DNA from: Amorphochlora amoebiformis
Lineage: Eukaryota > Cercozoa > Chlorarachniophyceae
Assembly (NCBI GenBank): GCA_054601695.1
Contig: BAAHQB010000002.1
Location: 1 to 64,000 of the forward strand
Direction: 5' to 3'
DNA length: 64,000 nt
Notes under the pieces: model-generated
Told to the model about the DNA's origin: nothing
The model's input: only the letters and a program-made list of their open reading frames with translations
The model's database searches: none
Program-made: the position numbers and the translations under genes
Shown here: positions 1 through 25,146 of the stretch, in pieces
Numbering within the stretch: position 1 is the first letter of the stretch
Layout of the letters: each line of letters begins with the position of its first letter

Positions 1-1696
1 CCTAACCCTAACCCTAACCCTAACCCTAACCCTAACCCTAACCCTAACCCTAACCCTAACCCTAACCCTAACCCTAACCCTAACCCTAACCCTAACCCTA
101 ACCCTAACCCTAACCCTAACCCTAACCCTAACCCTAACCCTAACCCTAACCCTAACCCTAACCCTAACCCTAACCCTAACCCTAACCCTAACCCTAACCC
201 TAACCCTAACCCTAACCCTAACCCTAACCCTAACCCTAACCCTAACCCTAACCCTAACCCTAACCCTAACCCTAACCCTAACCCTAACCCTAACCCTAAC
301 CCCACACCCTAACCCTAACCCTAACCCTAACCCTAACCCTAACCCTAACCCTAACCCTAACCCTAACCCTAACCCTAACCCTAACCCTAACCCTAACCCT
401 AACCCTAACCCTAACCCTAACCCTAACCCTAACCCTAACCCGACACCCTAACCCTAACCCTAACCCTAACCCTAACCCTAACCCTAACCCTAACCCTAAC
501 CCTAACCCTAACCCGACACCCTAACCCTAACCCGACACCCTAACCCTAACCCGACACCCTAACCCTAACCCGACACCCTAACCCTAACCCTAACCCTAAC
601 CCTAACCCTAACCCTAACCCGACACCCTAACCCTAACCCGACACCCTAACCCTAACCCGACACCCTAACCCTAACCCGACACCCTAACCCTAACCCTAAC
701 CCGACACCCTAACCCTAACCCGACACCCTAACCCTAACCCGACACCCTAACCCTAACCCGACACCCTAACCCTAACCCGACACCCTAACCCTAACCCTAA
801 CCCGACACCCTAACCCTAACCCTAACCCTAACCCGACACCCTAACCCGACACCCTAACCCGACACCCTAACCCGACACCCTAACCCGACACCCTAACCCG
901 ACACCCTAACCCTAACCCTAACCCTAACCCGACACCCTAACCCTAACCCGACACCCGACACCCTAACCCGACACCCGACACCCTAACCCGACACCCTAAC
1001 CCTAACCCGACACCCTAACCCTAACCCGACACCCTAACCCGACACCCTAACCCTAACCCGACACCCTAACCCTAACCCGACACCCGACACCCTAACCCGA
1101 CACCCTAACCCTAACCCTAACCCTAACCCGACACCCTAACCCGACACCCTAACCCGACACCCTAACCCGACACCCTAACCCGACACCCTAACCCGACACC
1201 CTAACCCGACACCCTAACCCGACACCCTAACCCGACACCCTAACCCGACACCCTAACCCGACACCCTAACCCGACACCCTAAGCTTAACCCGACACCCTA
1301 ACCCGACACCCTAACCCAACCCGACACCTTAACCCCACACCCTAACCCGACACCCTAACCCTAACCCGACACCCCACTCCAGTACTAGCCTAACCCGACA
1401 CCCTAACCCTAACCCTAACCCTAACCCTAACCCTAACCCTAACCCGACACCCTAACCCTAACCCTAACCCGACACCCTAACCCGACACCCTAACCCGACA
1501 CCCTAACCCGACACCCTAACCCGACACCCTAACCCGACACCCTAAGCTTAACCCGACACCCTAACCCGACACCCTAACCCAACCCGACACCTTAACCCCA
1601 CACCCTAACCCGACACCCTAACCCTAACCCGACACCCCACTCTAGTCTAGCTAGTACTAGCCTAACCCTAACCCTATCCCTAACCCTAACCCTAAT
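1..1696. repeat. Chromosome-end telomere (CCCTAA)n grading into CCCGACA variant repeats
   Basis: The first 300 bases are uninterrupted CCCTAA repeats, the C-rich strand expected at a left chromosome end (TTAGGG telomere on the other strand). From about 301 inward, CCCTAA units are mixed with a variant, CCCGACA. Many stretches become a regular 13-base unit CCCTAACCCGACA (roughly 430-1640). A final short run of perfect repeats ends near 1696. Increasing degeneracy away from the tip is typical of proximal telomere. The CCCGACA variant is unusually abundant and ordered. Confidence 0.98.
1281..1664. repeat. 263-bp offset duplication inside the proximal telomere
   Basis: A block beginning AAGCTTAACCCGACA at 1281 recurs at 1544, with the same order of rare variants (CCCAACCCGACACC, TTAACCCCACACCC) and ending in CCCCACTC. 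The second copy has extra CTAG-containing bases before the shared AGTACTAGCC. The offset is 263 bases. This is a segmental duplication of variant telomere, not simple repeat slippage. Confidence 0.85.
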
Positions 1697-2322
1697 TGCT
1701 TTATAGTCTTAGGGTAGATTAGCGTAGATAATAATTCGGCAAAGGATGTAGCCGTTTGCTAGGTTTGTATCAGCTGTAGATATTTGTATAACAGCTGTCA
1801 GATTTCAAGGTGATCAACGGTGAACCTCTGTCAACACGCTGCACAGACTACGACTCAGTTATTCTACTGATTGTTATTTCTACGATTCTGAATAATGTCG
1901 AATAATTCGAAAGTTATTCGAATAATTACGAATTATTCTACTAAGAAATCATTATTCGAATAATGAAATAGAATAATGAGTTTGAGAAAATTGAATTCGA
2001 ATATATATATGTATATATATATATATATAATTCTATGAATTATTCGAATAGCATTATTCCGAATAATTCGAAATTCTAGAATAATTTAAAAAACACTAGA
2101 CTAGTAAATAGAGTAGGTCTATGTTCTAGACTAAACTACTATAACCTAGATAACTAGTTCAACTCGAGACACCAAATTTTAAATCGTACACCTGTTAGAT
2201 TATTATTTCCATTGCATAAGCTCGCGCATGCTGCGGAAAAAATCGAGATCGAGACTAGAAGATATCCCTTATTCCCGAATGCATAATTTAGTAGGTTTTA
2301 ATTTCTCTAAATTCTCAGGGCG
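1697..2322. other. AT-rich subtelomere with TTCGAATAA palindromes; no gene seen
   Basis: No convincing ORF. Between about 1880 and 2090 the sequence is built of direct and inverted copies of GAATAATTCGAA/TTATTCGAATAAT, which could fold into hairpins. A short TA array interrupts them. The rest is unique AT-rich DNA. Confidence 0.6.
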
Positions 2323-7352
<5,030 letters not shown>

Positions 7353-7744
7353 ATCTGGCTACGGGGCTCGGCTGCCTTGTTAGCTTGACTGTGTAACTGG
7401 CCTTTCAAACGGTCGTCAGATACGGTTGCCTTGCCTTCACAATCACCCAGCAACCTCACGCTTGCCAAAACGCGACAAAATTCTTAAAATCTCGCTTGGA
7501 CACGCTGCTTGCTTCCATAATAAACCTCTAATACTACTGGTATTTCAACAGGGATACCCGAGAATACCCGTTAGTAACCGGGTTCTCCCTCCCCACGAGT
7601 CCCCAGAAGTATCCGGAAGTCCAATACCAGGGTTCAGCAGGGATAACCAGGGATTACCGGAAATGGACGCTGCGAGGCAGCAGGATAGAAGCCAACTCTG
7701 GTTTGTGGCCCGTGCATAGGGTGACCTCGTCACGAAAACCAGCC
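7353..7744. other. Intergenic region, likely divergent promoter
   Basis: It lies between the minus-strand Rho-GEF start codon (7352) and the plus-strand small ORF start (7745). GC content is higher than in the flanking introns and there is no TA array. I see no clear TATA box or known motif. Confidence 0.4.
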
Positions 7745-8428
7745 ATGCCAAGGCCCACGTCCAAGTCCAAGACCAAAAAGTCCAAAGGGTAAATCCTGTC
7801 TTCACCCTCTCACCCTGCACCCTAGAATCTAAACATTACCTGCCACTGTTCTGACGTTTGACACTCGGGTTGGATTTGGCTGAATCTTGATGTGCTTGAT
7901 GGATAAACGTAGTTATTCCTCGAAAACTCTACCGAAGAAAGGGTACAAACACTGTCCAATACGATTACATGTACACACGATGAAATGCCCCGTCCCTCTG
8001 GACATAGCCATCGTGGCTTGAATATCTTCCTGCTGCGGAATTGCCTCTTCCAACGTGCCTTTGCATTGCAACTTCATAAACCCCACATATATGTGCACGT
8101 CATTTTGTGCATGCTCCTGTGAATAGAATAACCCACCATACAAGTTAACTTGTCTCCTGTCTGACGTATGACCTCTCTCTGCACATGCAACGTCTCTGCG
8201 TCTAGCACTAATTTTTTTGGCTATATTCTTCAACACATCTTTCTGTGCCTCAAGGGCCCTGAGGAATAAATACATGTTGAATGCTTGAGCTCGGCTCATT
8301 CGTTGTTGCTACTACTACTCAGGATCAAGTTGAAGTCAGGCAAGAAGTATGGGACAGTCAAGCAGGCGGATTTGGGTGCAGCACTCAAACAGGGAAGTGC
8401 TCCCAAGATCTCCACTGTCGACAGTTAA
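7745..8428 (+). CDS. Possible small basic protein, two exons, unidentified
   Basis: Exon 1 (7745-7788) encodes MPRPTSKSKTKKSKG and ends at a GTAAAT donor. Exon 2 (8323-8428) follows a TACTACTACTCAG acceptor, stays in phase, and encodes IKLKSGKKYGTVKQADLGAA and a short tail ending at TAA. The spliced length is 150 nt (49 aa). The peptide is very Lys-rich, as in small nucleolar or ribosome-associated proteins, but I do not recognise a family. Additional middle exons are possible. An open frame lies antisense in the intron (7913-8299), so the strand assignment is uncertain. Confidence 0.4.
7913..8299 (-). other. Unidentified 128-codon open frame
   Basis: A minus-strand frame starting MSRAQAFNMYLFLRALEAQK. 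It contains a plausible internal 33-base intron (GTTAAC...TTCACAG) and a GTGTGT donor after GTGHFI. The composition is protein-like (amphipathic, not low complexity), but no family is recognised. It competes with the plus-strand small-protein model that places its intron here. One of the two is probably wrong. Confidence 0.25.
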
Positions 8429-8587
8429 CTCCAGAAAATAAAGAAAAGAATTACATAACATATTTACGTACGTACCATATTTATGTACATACCATATTTA
8501 CGTACGTACTGTATTTATGTACATACCATATTTGCGCAAATTGATTTTATGTATTGCTATATTTTTTTATATGTTGTATAGAAACAA

Positions 8588-8634
<47 letters not shown>

Positions 8635-8706
8635 ATATATATATACATGTATATATTTATATAATTATGAGTACAAATTCACATTCGTGATAACAAATAT
8701 ATATTA

Positions 8707-8767
<61 letters not shown>

Positions 8768-8776
8768 TACATATAT

Positions 8777-8832
<56 letters not shown>

Positions 8833-8848
8833 TAAAATATATATACAT

Positions 8849-8895
<47 letters not shown>

Positions 8896-8958
8896 GAGAA
8901 ATGTGTATATTTATATAATTATGAGTACAAATTCACATGCGATTACACATTCGCTTTT

Positions 8959-8989
<31 letters not shown>

Positions 8990-9026
8990 ACACACACGCA
9001 CGCATATACATATACATATATATATA

Positions 9027-9067
<41 letters not shown>

Positions 9068-9282
9068 AGAGAGAGAGAGAGAGCGAGCTGCGATAGGGAC
9101 AGAGAGAGAGAGAGAGAGAGAGTGAGTAGAGAGAAGAGAGAAGAAGAGAGAGAGAAGAGAGAAAAGAGAGAGAGAAGAGAGAAGAAGAGAGAGAGAGAGA
9201 GAGAAGAGAGAAAAAAAGAGAGAGAGGGAGAGGAAAGATAGAGAGTGAGAGAGAGAGAAAAAAAAAAAAAAAGAAAAAGAAG

Positions 9283-9338
<56 letters not shown>

Positions 9339-9355
9339 AAAAAGAAAAAAAAAAG

Positions 9356-9434
<79 letters not shown>

Positions 9435-9513
9435 AGGGAAAAAAATAAAGAGAGAAATATATATATATATACATATATATATGTATATATATATATATAT
9501 ATATAATATATTG

Positions 9514-9546
<33 letters not shown>

Positions 9547-9606
9547 ATACATATTACATACATATACACACATATAATATATACATATGCATACATATAT
9601 ACATAT

Positions 9607-9675
<69 letters not shown>

Positions 9676-9692
9676 ATGTATATTGAATGTAG
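8429..9692. other. Microsatellite block upstream of the kinesin exons
   Basis: After about 150 bases of unique sequence the stretch is TA, CA/TG and homopurine repeats (see 9029-9463). A first kinesin exon with a start codon should lie in or before this block, but I could not find it. Confidence 0.6.
9029..9463. repeat. Homopurine tract: (A)n and (GA)n
   Basis: The plus strand is almost entirely A and G for about 430 bases: poly-A, then GA repeats with AAG/AGAG interruptions, then long poly-A with single G's. It sits just 5' of the kinesin coding exons. Mirror-symmetric purine runs of this kind can form triplexes. Confidence 0.95.
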
Positions 9693-16356
<6,664 letters not shown>

Positions 16357-16421
16357 ATCCCTACTCTGCCATTATTGTCATAATTCACGCATGTATATGT
16401 TTCAATACATACATGCATAAT

Positions 16422-16511
<90 letters not shown>

Positions 16512-17020
16512 ATATATATTTGTAGTTTGGACTTTGGACACCGGTACGATTTTGATGATTTGTTCTGGTTGTTTTTGTAAATCTGTTGGTATATATTGGT
16601 ATCCTCTCCATATTGGTGTTGGTACGCCGTCGCAATTGGCCGCCTGATTGGTACGCATGCTATCGCAATTGCTGTTGGTATGTATGTTATCACAAATGCT
16701 GTTGAAACGTATGCTATCGCAATTGCTGTTGGTACGTCTGCTATCTCAATTGGATGATGATGCTTTTATTGCCATACGTCACGCACACACGCACACGCAC
16801 ACACGCACACGCGCACACGCACACGCACACGCACACGGAATGGCATGATATTATTGGCACATGGAATTGGTGTTGCTGCTTGATGGAACTCCCGTTTTTG
16901 CTGCTTTTTGTTGCTGTGTTGCTGTTTTGCTGTTGTTTGTTTTGCTATTTTGCTGTGGCCTTACATGCTTCAAATCTGCCTTTCTGTAAACTCATATGTA
17001 TATATATATATATATATATA

Positions 17021-17063
<43 letters not shown>

Positions 17064-17330
17064 TGTATGTATATATGTATATATGTATATATATATATAT
17101 ATGTATATTGCATGTTTATGTGCGTGTGTGTGTTTTTTTATGTACATGACATCCAATCCATTGACACACACTGTGGCATGATAAACGTTAACGTTAAATA
17201 AATAAAACACTGGCACTGTGGGACTTTGGAATCGGGTTTTGATGTGCCGGCCGCCCGTCTTGACTATTCTTATTATTTTATCGCGCGGTAACACGTGTGT
17301 GCGCACCGTTCGGAACACTCATTTCACAGG
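16357..17330. other. Region downstream of kinesin; microsatellites, no clear gene
   Basis: TA arrays (16420-16515, 16995-17105), a CA run (16780-16835) and a degenerate repeat around GTACGCATGCTATCGCAATTGCT (16650-16750). It may be 3' UTR or the intron of an alternative kinesin 3' end. Confidence 0.5.
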
Positions 17331-17434
17331 ATGCTGCACAGGCGGGATTCGTCCGACTCGGGAACCCGCCAACTCAACGAAAAGGCTGCCAAGAACTTCT
17401 TAAGACGCCTCCAGAGTCGCTCCAGTGTTTGCTG
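17331..17434 (+). other. Possible alternative last exon of kinesin
   Basis: After a TTTCACAG acceptor, an open frame beginning MLHRRDSSDSGTRQLNEKAA ends at TGA (17432-17434). It is basic and Ser-rich, unlike background sequence. If the 16152 exon used the GTACCT donor at 16201, its phase-2 AG plus this exon's leading G would join in frame. This would be a second C-terminus replacing the GGGG tail. Evidence is phase and composition only. Confidence 0.35.
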
Positions 17435-18764
17435 ACTGATTCTAGTACTAGTAATAATTGTTCCCGTTCCTACTTTAGGTCTACCCAATCACTGAATCAA
17501 GACGGCGTCTAGGCCGCGGTCCGGATCCTTTGAAAAGCCCTGTCTATCTAGACTTGGAGATAGACTCGAAAGCCTATCTAAACTAGTCTAGAGAACGAAG
17601 TTGCTCACCAAATTCTCAGTATTAATCACTTGGACTAGTCTTAGTAGTGACTAATTAATTGTTGTAATACTAGAATAATCTGCCTTACGCCCTTACCCGA
17701 GTCGACAATCTAGCAATTTCTATAATACTATTATCTAGTTACGTGTTATCTAGGTTATACTAGTCTAGCTAGTAATAGGTCTGGATATTAGATTAGACTT
17801 AGACCTCTAGTAGCTAGTAGCTAGACGGATACACTCTCTATACAATATACCTAATCTAGTAGTCTAGGTAGTCTAGGTAGTCTAGGTAGTATACTTCAAT
17901 CTACTAGTCTAGTCTAGCCCTAGAGTCCTAGTACTTGTAGTAGCTATAGCTATATATATACTAGCTAGACTAGATATAGAGTAGAGTCTACTAGTCTAGA
18001 GAGTATAAATCTAGATCCACAATATCTAGAATATCTGAGTATACCGATAGTAGCTGGCTGGACACTATCTACTAGATCTAGACTATATGCTTGTAAATTA
18101 CTTAGTAAACTCAGACTACCACTGCCAGGTCCAGTCCAGCTAGCTAGTTATCTTAGGTTGCACTAAGTACTAGAAGTAGTAACCTAGGTAACGAATCTAA
18201 AGTTTATCTATCTAGTCTACACACTCTAGACACTAGATACACCGTATGATGTCCAACATATAATGTGCTAGTGTTACACAGTTACACTAGAAAGAAATGT
18301 ATATCATAGATGGATCTAGTGTGAACACTAGACATACGATATGATGTCGATGTCATGTTCTTGAACATTATTCCATATGAATGCAAATTTACATAACATC
18401 CATCAATGGACCATCACCAATGGTAGATCTAGATCCGTGACCATCTAGAGTAGAATCTTGCCATCGCTCTATCAATTGTTTTCATCACTATATATGATGT
18501 ACATGTGACTAGTGTGAGTGCACCAACAAATGATCTAGATGCGTATCACGGATCCAGATGATATGGCGAGGTGGTATATCTAGTATATTTGGTGACAAGC
18601 ATGAAGGTCAAATTGAAGTATTTGCGCTGTACCCTTAGTACCACTCGAACCTCAAAAGGGCCATCTCTTCGCCCTATCTCTTCGCCCTATCTCTTCGCCC
18701 TATCCACTCAACAGCCCCTAGGTATAATAAATATATGAATTAAAAATTTTGTAAATATTATATT
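17435..18764. other. CTAG-rich intergenic block; no gene seen
   Basis: Dense in CTAG tetranucleotides (e.g. GTCTAGGTAGTCTAGGTAG near 17870), often as TCTAGTCTAG or CTAGCTAG. No long ORF. A 14-base unit near TATCTCTTCGCCC repeats three times at about 18661-18705. Confidence 0.6.
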
Positions 18765-19661
<897 letters not shown>

Positions 19662-19754
19662 TCAGTTGATGTTGACGACGATGGTTTTGTTTTCCAAGTA
19701 CCCCGAGAGACCCGCTTCCCCGCCTTCGCGACCTTGCCCTGTACATAACAATAT

Positions 19755-19793
<39 letters not shown>

Positions 19794-19854
19794 ATGTATA
19801 TATTTTGTATAGTTTTTAAATTGTTTAATATAGAACAAACATAAACACAATCGT

Positions 19855-19909
<55 letters not shown>

Positions 19910-20006
19910 AAGTATATGTATACACACACATATATATATATATATATAATGCAATCAATATATATATACATATATATATATTTATATATATATATATATA
20001 TATTAT

Positions 20007-20044
<38 letters not shown>

Positions 20045-21997
20045 GATATTATGTGTGTGTGTGTGCATGTATATATGGTTATTGTATTTTGAGTCCATGA
20101 CCTGAAGCTTTGTATCCTCCAAACGGCAAGGAGGCGTCAAAAACGTCATACGAGTTGATCCACACGCTTCCTGCCCGAACCTCGTTGGCGATTCGTCGAG
20201 CCCGTGGAAAGCTAACATTACATGTGTTAACGTTACATGTGTTGGCTAGATGGCATTAGAGAATGACCTTGGTGTCAAACGACTGTTGTGGTATGCATGT
20301 ATGGTGTGTGCGTGTGTGGAATACATTGGATTAGAGAATGACTTTTGTGTGAAAATGCTGTGGTACGTATGTATGTTGTGTGTGTGTGTGGAATAGATGT
20401 TGGATTAGAGAAGGACTTTCGTGGGAATATTGGTGTGGTATGGTGTATGTGTGCGTGTGTGTGTGTAGCGCAGATTGCATTAGAGAATGACTTTTGTGTC
20501 TAAGATGTATGGTGTGTGTGGGTGTGGCGTAGATTGCATTAGAGAATGACTCTTGTGTGAAGACTGCCGCGGCAAGGCCGTAGTTGGTATTGTTTCCGCG
20601 CTCGATGGCCTCTTCGTCTGTTTCGAAAGACTGGATCTGCATCACGGGTCCAAAAATCTCCTCTTGAGCGATCGTCATGTTGTCTTGCACGTTGGCAAAA
20701 ACTGTGGGCTGGATAAAGTATCCCATATCGGACCCGATTGCTCCTCCTGCCACCAGGCTGGCACCTGGACCATACAACAAAAATCATTACATCTTTTTTC
20801 CAGGATTATAATAATAAGTTGTCTGTACATTTGTGTATATGTATGTACATTATATACACATACACACACACATATGTATATGTGTATGTATATATAATAT
20901 TCATATGTTATGTATATGTACATATTCCATCCATACAATAGCAAAATACAACAGTTGGGATAAAATGAGTCGAAAAGTTCTCTCTCGATACGATATGAGA
21001 TAAAATTAGTTGAAAAGTTCTCTCGAAACGATATGACGATATGACGATATGACGATATGACGATATGACGATATGACGATATCATCGCACATACCCTCGT
21101 TCTTCCCCGCGTCAATGTAACCCTTGATCTTTTCAAACTGCTCTTGATTCACCTGCGGGCCCGTGATATGAGAGAAAGCTGGTTGCTCAAGCGCCTTGTC
21201 GCAGTAGCCGGGGAGGTTTACGCGCTCATTTGCGGCCTTGCTAGCTTTTTCGACAAACTCGTCGTAAATGGACTGATGGACAAGGATACGCGAGCCCGCA
21301 CAGCAGCATTGGCCCTGGTTGAGGAAGAGACCAAGGTGTGTCGTCTGGACGGCTTTGTCTAAATCGGCATCCTCGCACACGATGGCGGGCGACTTCCCTC
21401 CCAACTCCAGCGTCACCCGTTTCAATTTCTTGCTTCTGGCCTGCGTTTACACGTGCTCAGCCAAGGTTGCAATATCACCTCTCAGCCAAGATTTATCATG
21501 TCATATATATCATGTGATTTATCATGTCTAATATACCATGTCCAATTCGCCATCCGGCCAACACGCATAGAACCAACGTGAAACATACAAATGCAGATAT
21601 ATGGAAAAAGATAGGTAGACACCCCCCCCGGGAGAGATATTGATTGGAGAGGGTAGACATCGACATAGCGAGGGGTTAGATGCAGACGCTCGATGTCTAG
21701 TACAAATATATCAATGTACCGCCTCCTCCATGATCTCGTGGCCAACCAGAGTCGACCCTGTGAAAGCGATCTTGTCGAACCCCGGGTGCTTCACCAACAG
21801 CCTACCGCACTCGTCGCCCCCTGGCACCACGTTCACAGCCCCGCGCGGAAATCCGGCCTGATGGACAAGCGACGCGATGGCGTTGGCTGTCAGAGGGGTT
21901 TGGGGGGCGCTCTTGAGCACAACTGAGCATCCTGTCGCGAGTGCAGGGGCCAGCTTCCATGCCATCATCAGGATAGGACTAACATATTTTGTGAGAC

Positions 21998-22040
<43 letters not shown>

Positions 22041-22083
22041 GGTGAGTTTACATATACATAAATCTTAATATACATGATTTCAT

Positions 22084-22170
<87 letters not shown>

Positions 22171-23363
22171 ATTATATATATGTGTGTGTAGATGCATATA
22201 CACATGTATATGATGTGTAATCTTGGAATGGAGCAGTTGAAAGCCTTACAAGTTCCAAGGAATGATCTGCGCAACGACGCCCACAGGCTCCTTCTCGATG
22301 TACCCAAATGTGCCAGACGCGACCGGTCCTCCAGGGTTGGTTATGGTTCCTAAAACCAACATCACATCACACTCTTACTTATGCTTCCTAGTACCAACAT
22401 CACATCACACTCTTACTTATGGTTTCTAATACCAACATCACATCACACTCTTACTTATGGTTTCTAATACCAACATCACATAACACTCTTACTTATGGTT
22501 TCTAATACCAACATCACATCACACTCTTACTTATGGTTTCTAATGCCAACATCACATCACACTCTTACTTATGGTTTCTAATACCAACATCACATCACAC
22601 TCTTACTTATGGTTCCTAATACCAACATCACATCACACTCTTACTTACCAACATCACACCACACTCTTACTTACGGTTCCTAATACCAACATCACATCAC
22701 ACTCTTACTTGGTATAAATAAATACCAACATCACACATCGCACTCTCAAATCAAACCACTGTATTCAATACATGCGCTACTGCACAGATACCCATACCAC
22801 CAAGTGTAGCAAAATTGCTGCAAGGTTAGTTTGACCGTGGATCTTGTCGGCCCAGCCGGCGTAGTAGCGAAGGTGATGGATCGCGAGAGGCAGGTCGATA
22901 TCGTGCGCCTCTCCGTAGGGCTTGCCATTATCCAGGCTTTCCAGAAGCGCAAGATCTGCGCGATTGGCTTCAATCTAACAAGAAAAACTCCCATTACTAC
23001 CGCACACGTAAGTGAATATCACACACCGACACGTGTGTTATTCACACACCAACACGTGTGTTATACACCGACACGTATGTTATTCACACACCGACACGTA
23101 TGTTATTCACACACCGACACGTGTGTTATTCACACACCGACACGTGTGTTATTCACACACCGACACGTTATTCACACCCCGACACGTGTGTTATTCACAC
23201 ACCGACACGAGACGAGATTTGAGCAACGAAAATCATACACCAAATCATTTACTCTTTTTCTCTTGAAAAAAACAACCATTGCAAACAAGGACAATCAATG
23301 AGAATACTACACATAAGTGAATAAATATTATATATACCATATACCATCTAAAAGGTATAGTAA

Positions 23364-23457
<94 letters not shown>

Positions 23458-23941
23458 CTAATATATGTACATAGACAGACAAGTTATGTACGTATTAACA
23501 TGTGATTGAGACAAGACAGTTGGAGCGAACCAAGTCGGCGAGCTTATTCATCAAAACTCCCCGCTGGTATCCCGACACTTTAGACCTATCGTAACCAAAA
23601 CATGACATACACATATTAACACTAAACCATTCTAACCGTGACCAAAGCATCAGATACGTAAGCGCAAACTTAGCATGAGATATATGAGCGCAAACTTAGC
23701 ATGAGATATATAAGCGCAATCTTAGCATGAGATACATAAGTGCAATCTTATCATGAGATACATAAGAGCAAGCAATCTTAGCATTAGATGCATAAGCGCA
23801 ATCTTAGCATGAGACACAGAAGAGAAATCTTAGCGGTAGATACATAAGAGCAATCTTAGCATGAGATGCATAAGCACAATTTAGCTAGCAGGTGGTTCAC
23901 AAGTTAAAAACACCTATGTATGTCTTCCTTCTTCCCAACAC

Positions 23942-23989
<48 letters not shown>

Positions 23990-24003
23990 TTATATATATA
24001 ATA

Positions 24004-24052
<49 letters not shown>

Positions 24053-24070
24053 ATTTATGATGTGTATATG

Positions 24071-24131
<61 letters not shown>

Positions 24132-24153
24132 GTGTATATGGATGTACACACAC

Positions 24154-24237
<84 letters not shown>

Positions 24238-24310
24238 TATGTATATATATGTATGTGTATATATATTTGTATGACATGTATATTAAGATTTATGTATATG
24301 TAAACTCACC

Positions 24311-24358
<48 letters not shown>

Positions 24359-24367
24359 ATATAAATT

Positions 24368-24454
<87 letters not shown>

Positions 24455-24547
24455 CCATTATTAGTAATATTAATATTATGTACGTTGTAATATTATATGT
24501 GTGTGTATGTGTATTGTATACATACATATATGTAAATACACACACAC

Positions 24548-24595
<48 letters not shown>

Positions 24596-24596
24596 A

Positions 24597-24638
<42 letters not shown>

Positions 24639-24660
24639 TATATATATATAATTATGTATA

Positions 24661-24692
<32 letters not shown>

Positions 24693-25146
24693 ATATGCGT
24701 TATTGGTGACCATTCTCCTCCGTAGAAGGCATTATGAGCCGCCTCGTAAGCACGATGGACCATCTCTCCGTCAGATTCGCTCACCTAAAAGTCAACATAA
24801 TATTATAAATAAATGTAACATTGTATAGTACTGAACACTTAGGTGTAATAGTTTTTTGAACCTCACACAAAACTTGCTCTGTTGCCGGGTCGGTTGTTAG
24901 GAACTTCTCCTTTGCTTCAACCCACTCATTGTCGATGAAGGCCCCAAGATTGGGCAGTGTCACTTTTCGCGACGAGTCGAAGTGCGGGACCGAGCCCATC
25001 TCCGGCAGCTTGACTGCTTGCATTCCGGTCGAGAACGAGGCCTTCGGGATGGTGGTGACTCCGGTCCTTCTTGTGCTCCCGGAGGCGATGTGTCTGAGCT
25101 TGGTCTTCACATTACCGCTCATTCTGGTTGGTACGAACTTGAACAT
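19662..25146 (-). CDS. Mitochondrial aldehyde dehydrogenase (ALDH1/2-like)
   Basis: Ten exons: 25146-24862, 24784-24711, 23585-23531, 22974-22836, 22349-22250, 21978-21720, 21440-21095, 20764-20551, 20211-20102, 19738-19662; 1659 nt, 552 aa. The first ~45 residues are basic and Ser/Thr-rich with few acids, a likely mitochondrial presequence. NAD-binding PWNF at the exon 5/6 junction is followed by [12 protein letters not shown]. Catalytic Glu is in LELGGK (about residue 316) and Cys in GQCCCAGSR (about 350). The 34-residue spacing matches human ALDH2 (Glu268/Cys302). The C-terminus reads [17 protein letters not shown]. It should oxidise aldehydes to acids with NAD+ in the matrix. Donors are often non-consensus (GTCATT, GTTCGC, GTCACC), but each choice restores the family sequence and phase. 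Confidence 0.96.
20220..20550. repeat. Repeat of about 70 bases copying the ALDH exon 8 donor
   Basis: TTAGAGAATGAC followed by TTTTGTGT recurs five times. On the gene strand this is ACACAAGA|GTCATTCTCTAA, the exon 8 end plus its donor. The copy at 20551 is the real junction; the others lie in the intron. Confidence 0.85.
20960..21092. repeat. ATGACGATAT repeats after ALDH exon 7 donor
   Basis: Eight-base units (ATGACGAT) repeat about seven times immediately inside the intron after the GTATGT donor at 21094, with a flanking duplication of GAAAAGTTCTCTC. Confidence 0.8.
22340..22735. repeat. 38-40-base minisatellite copying the ALDH exon 5 acceptor
   Basis: About ten units of ACCAACATCACATCACACTC then TTACTTATGGTTTCTAAT. 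On the gene strand each unit ends TTAG with AACCATAAG, near-identical to the true junction TTTTAG|GAACCATAACC at 22350. Confidence 0.9.
23020..23212. repeat. Minisatellite: CACACACCGACACGTGTGTTATT
   Basis: About nine copies of a 21-23-base unit containing CACGTG or CACGTA, in the intron just upstream of ALDH exon 4. Confidence 0.9.
23640..23885. repeat. About 27-base minisatellite: AGATACATAAGCGCAATCTT
   Basis: About nine degenerate copies ending AGCATG, in the intron upstream of ALDH exon 3. Confidence 0.85.
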
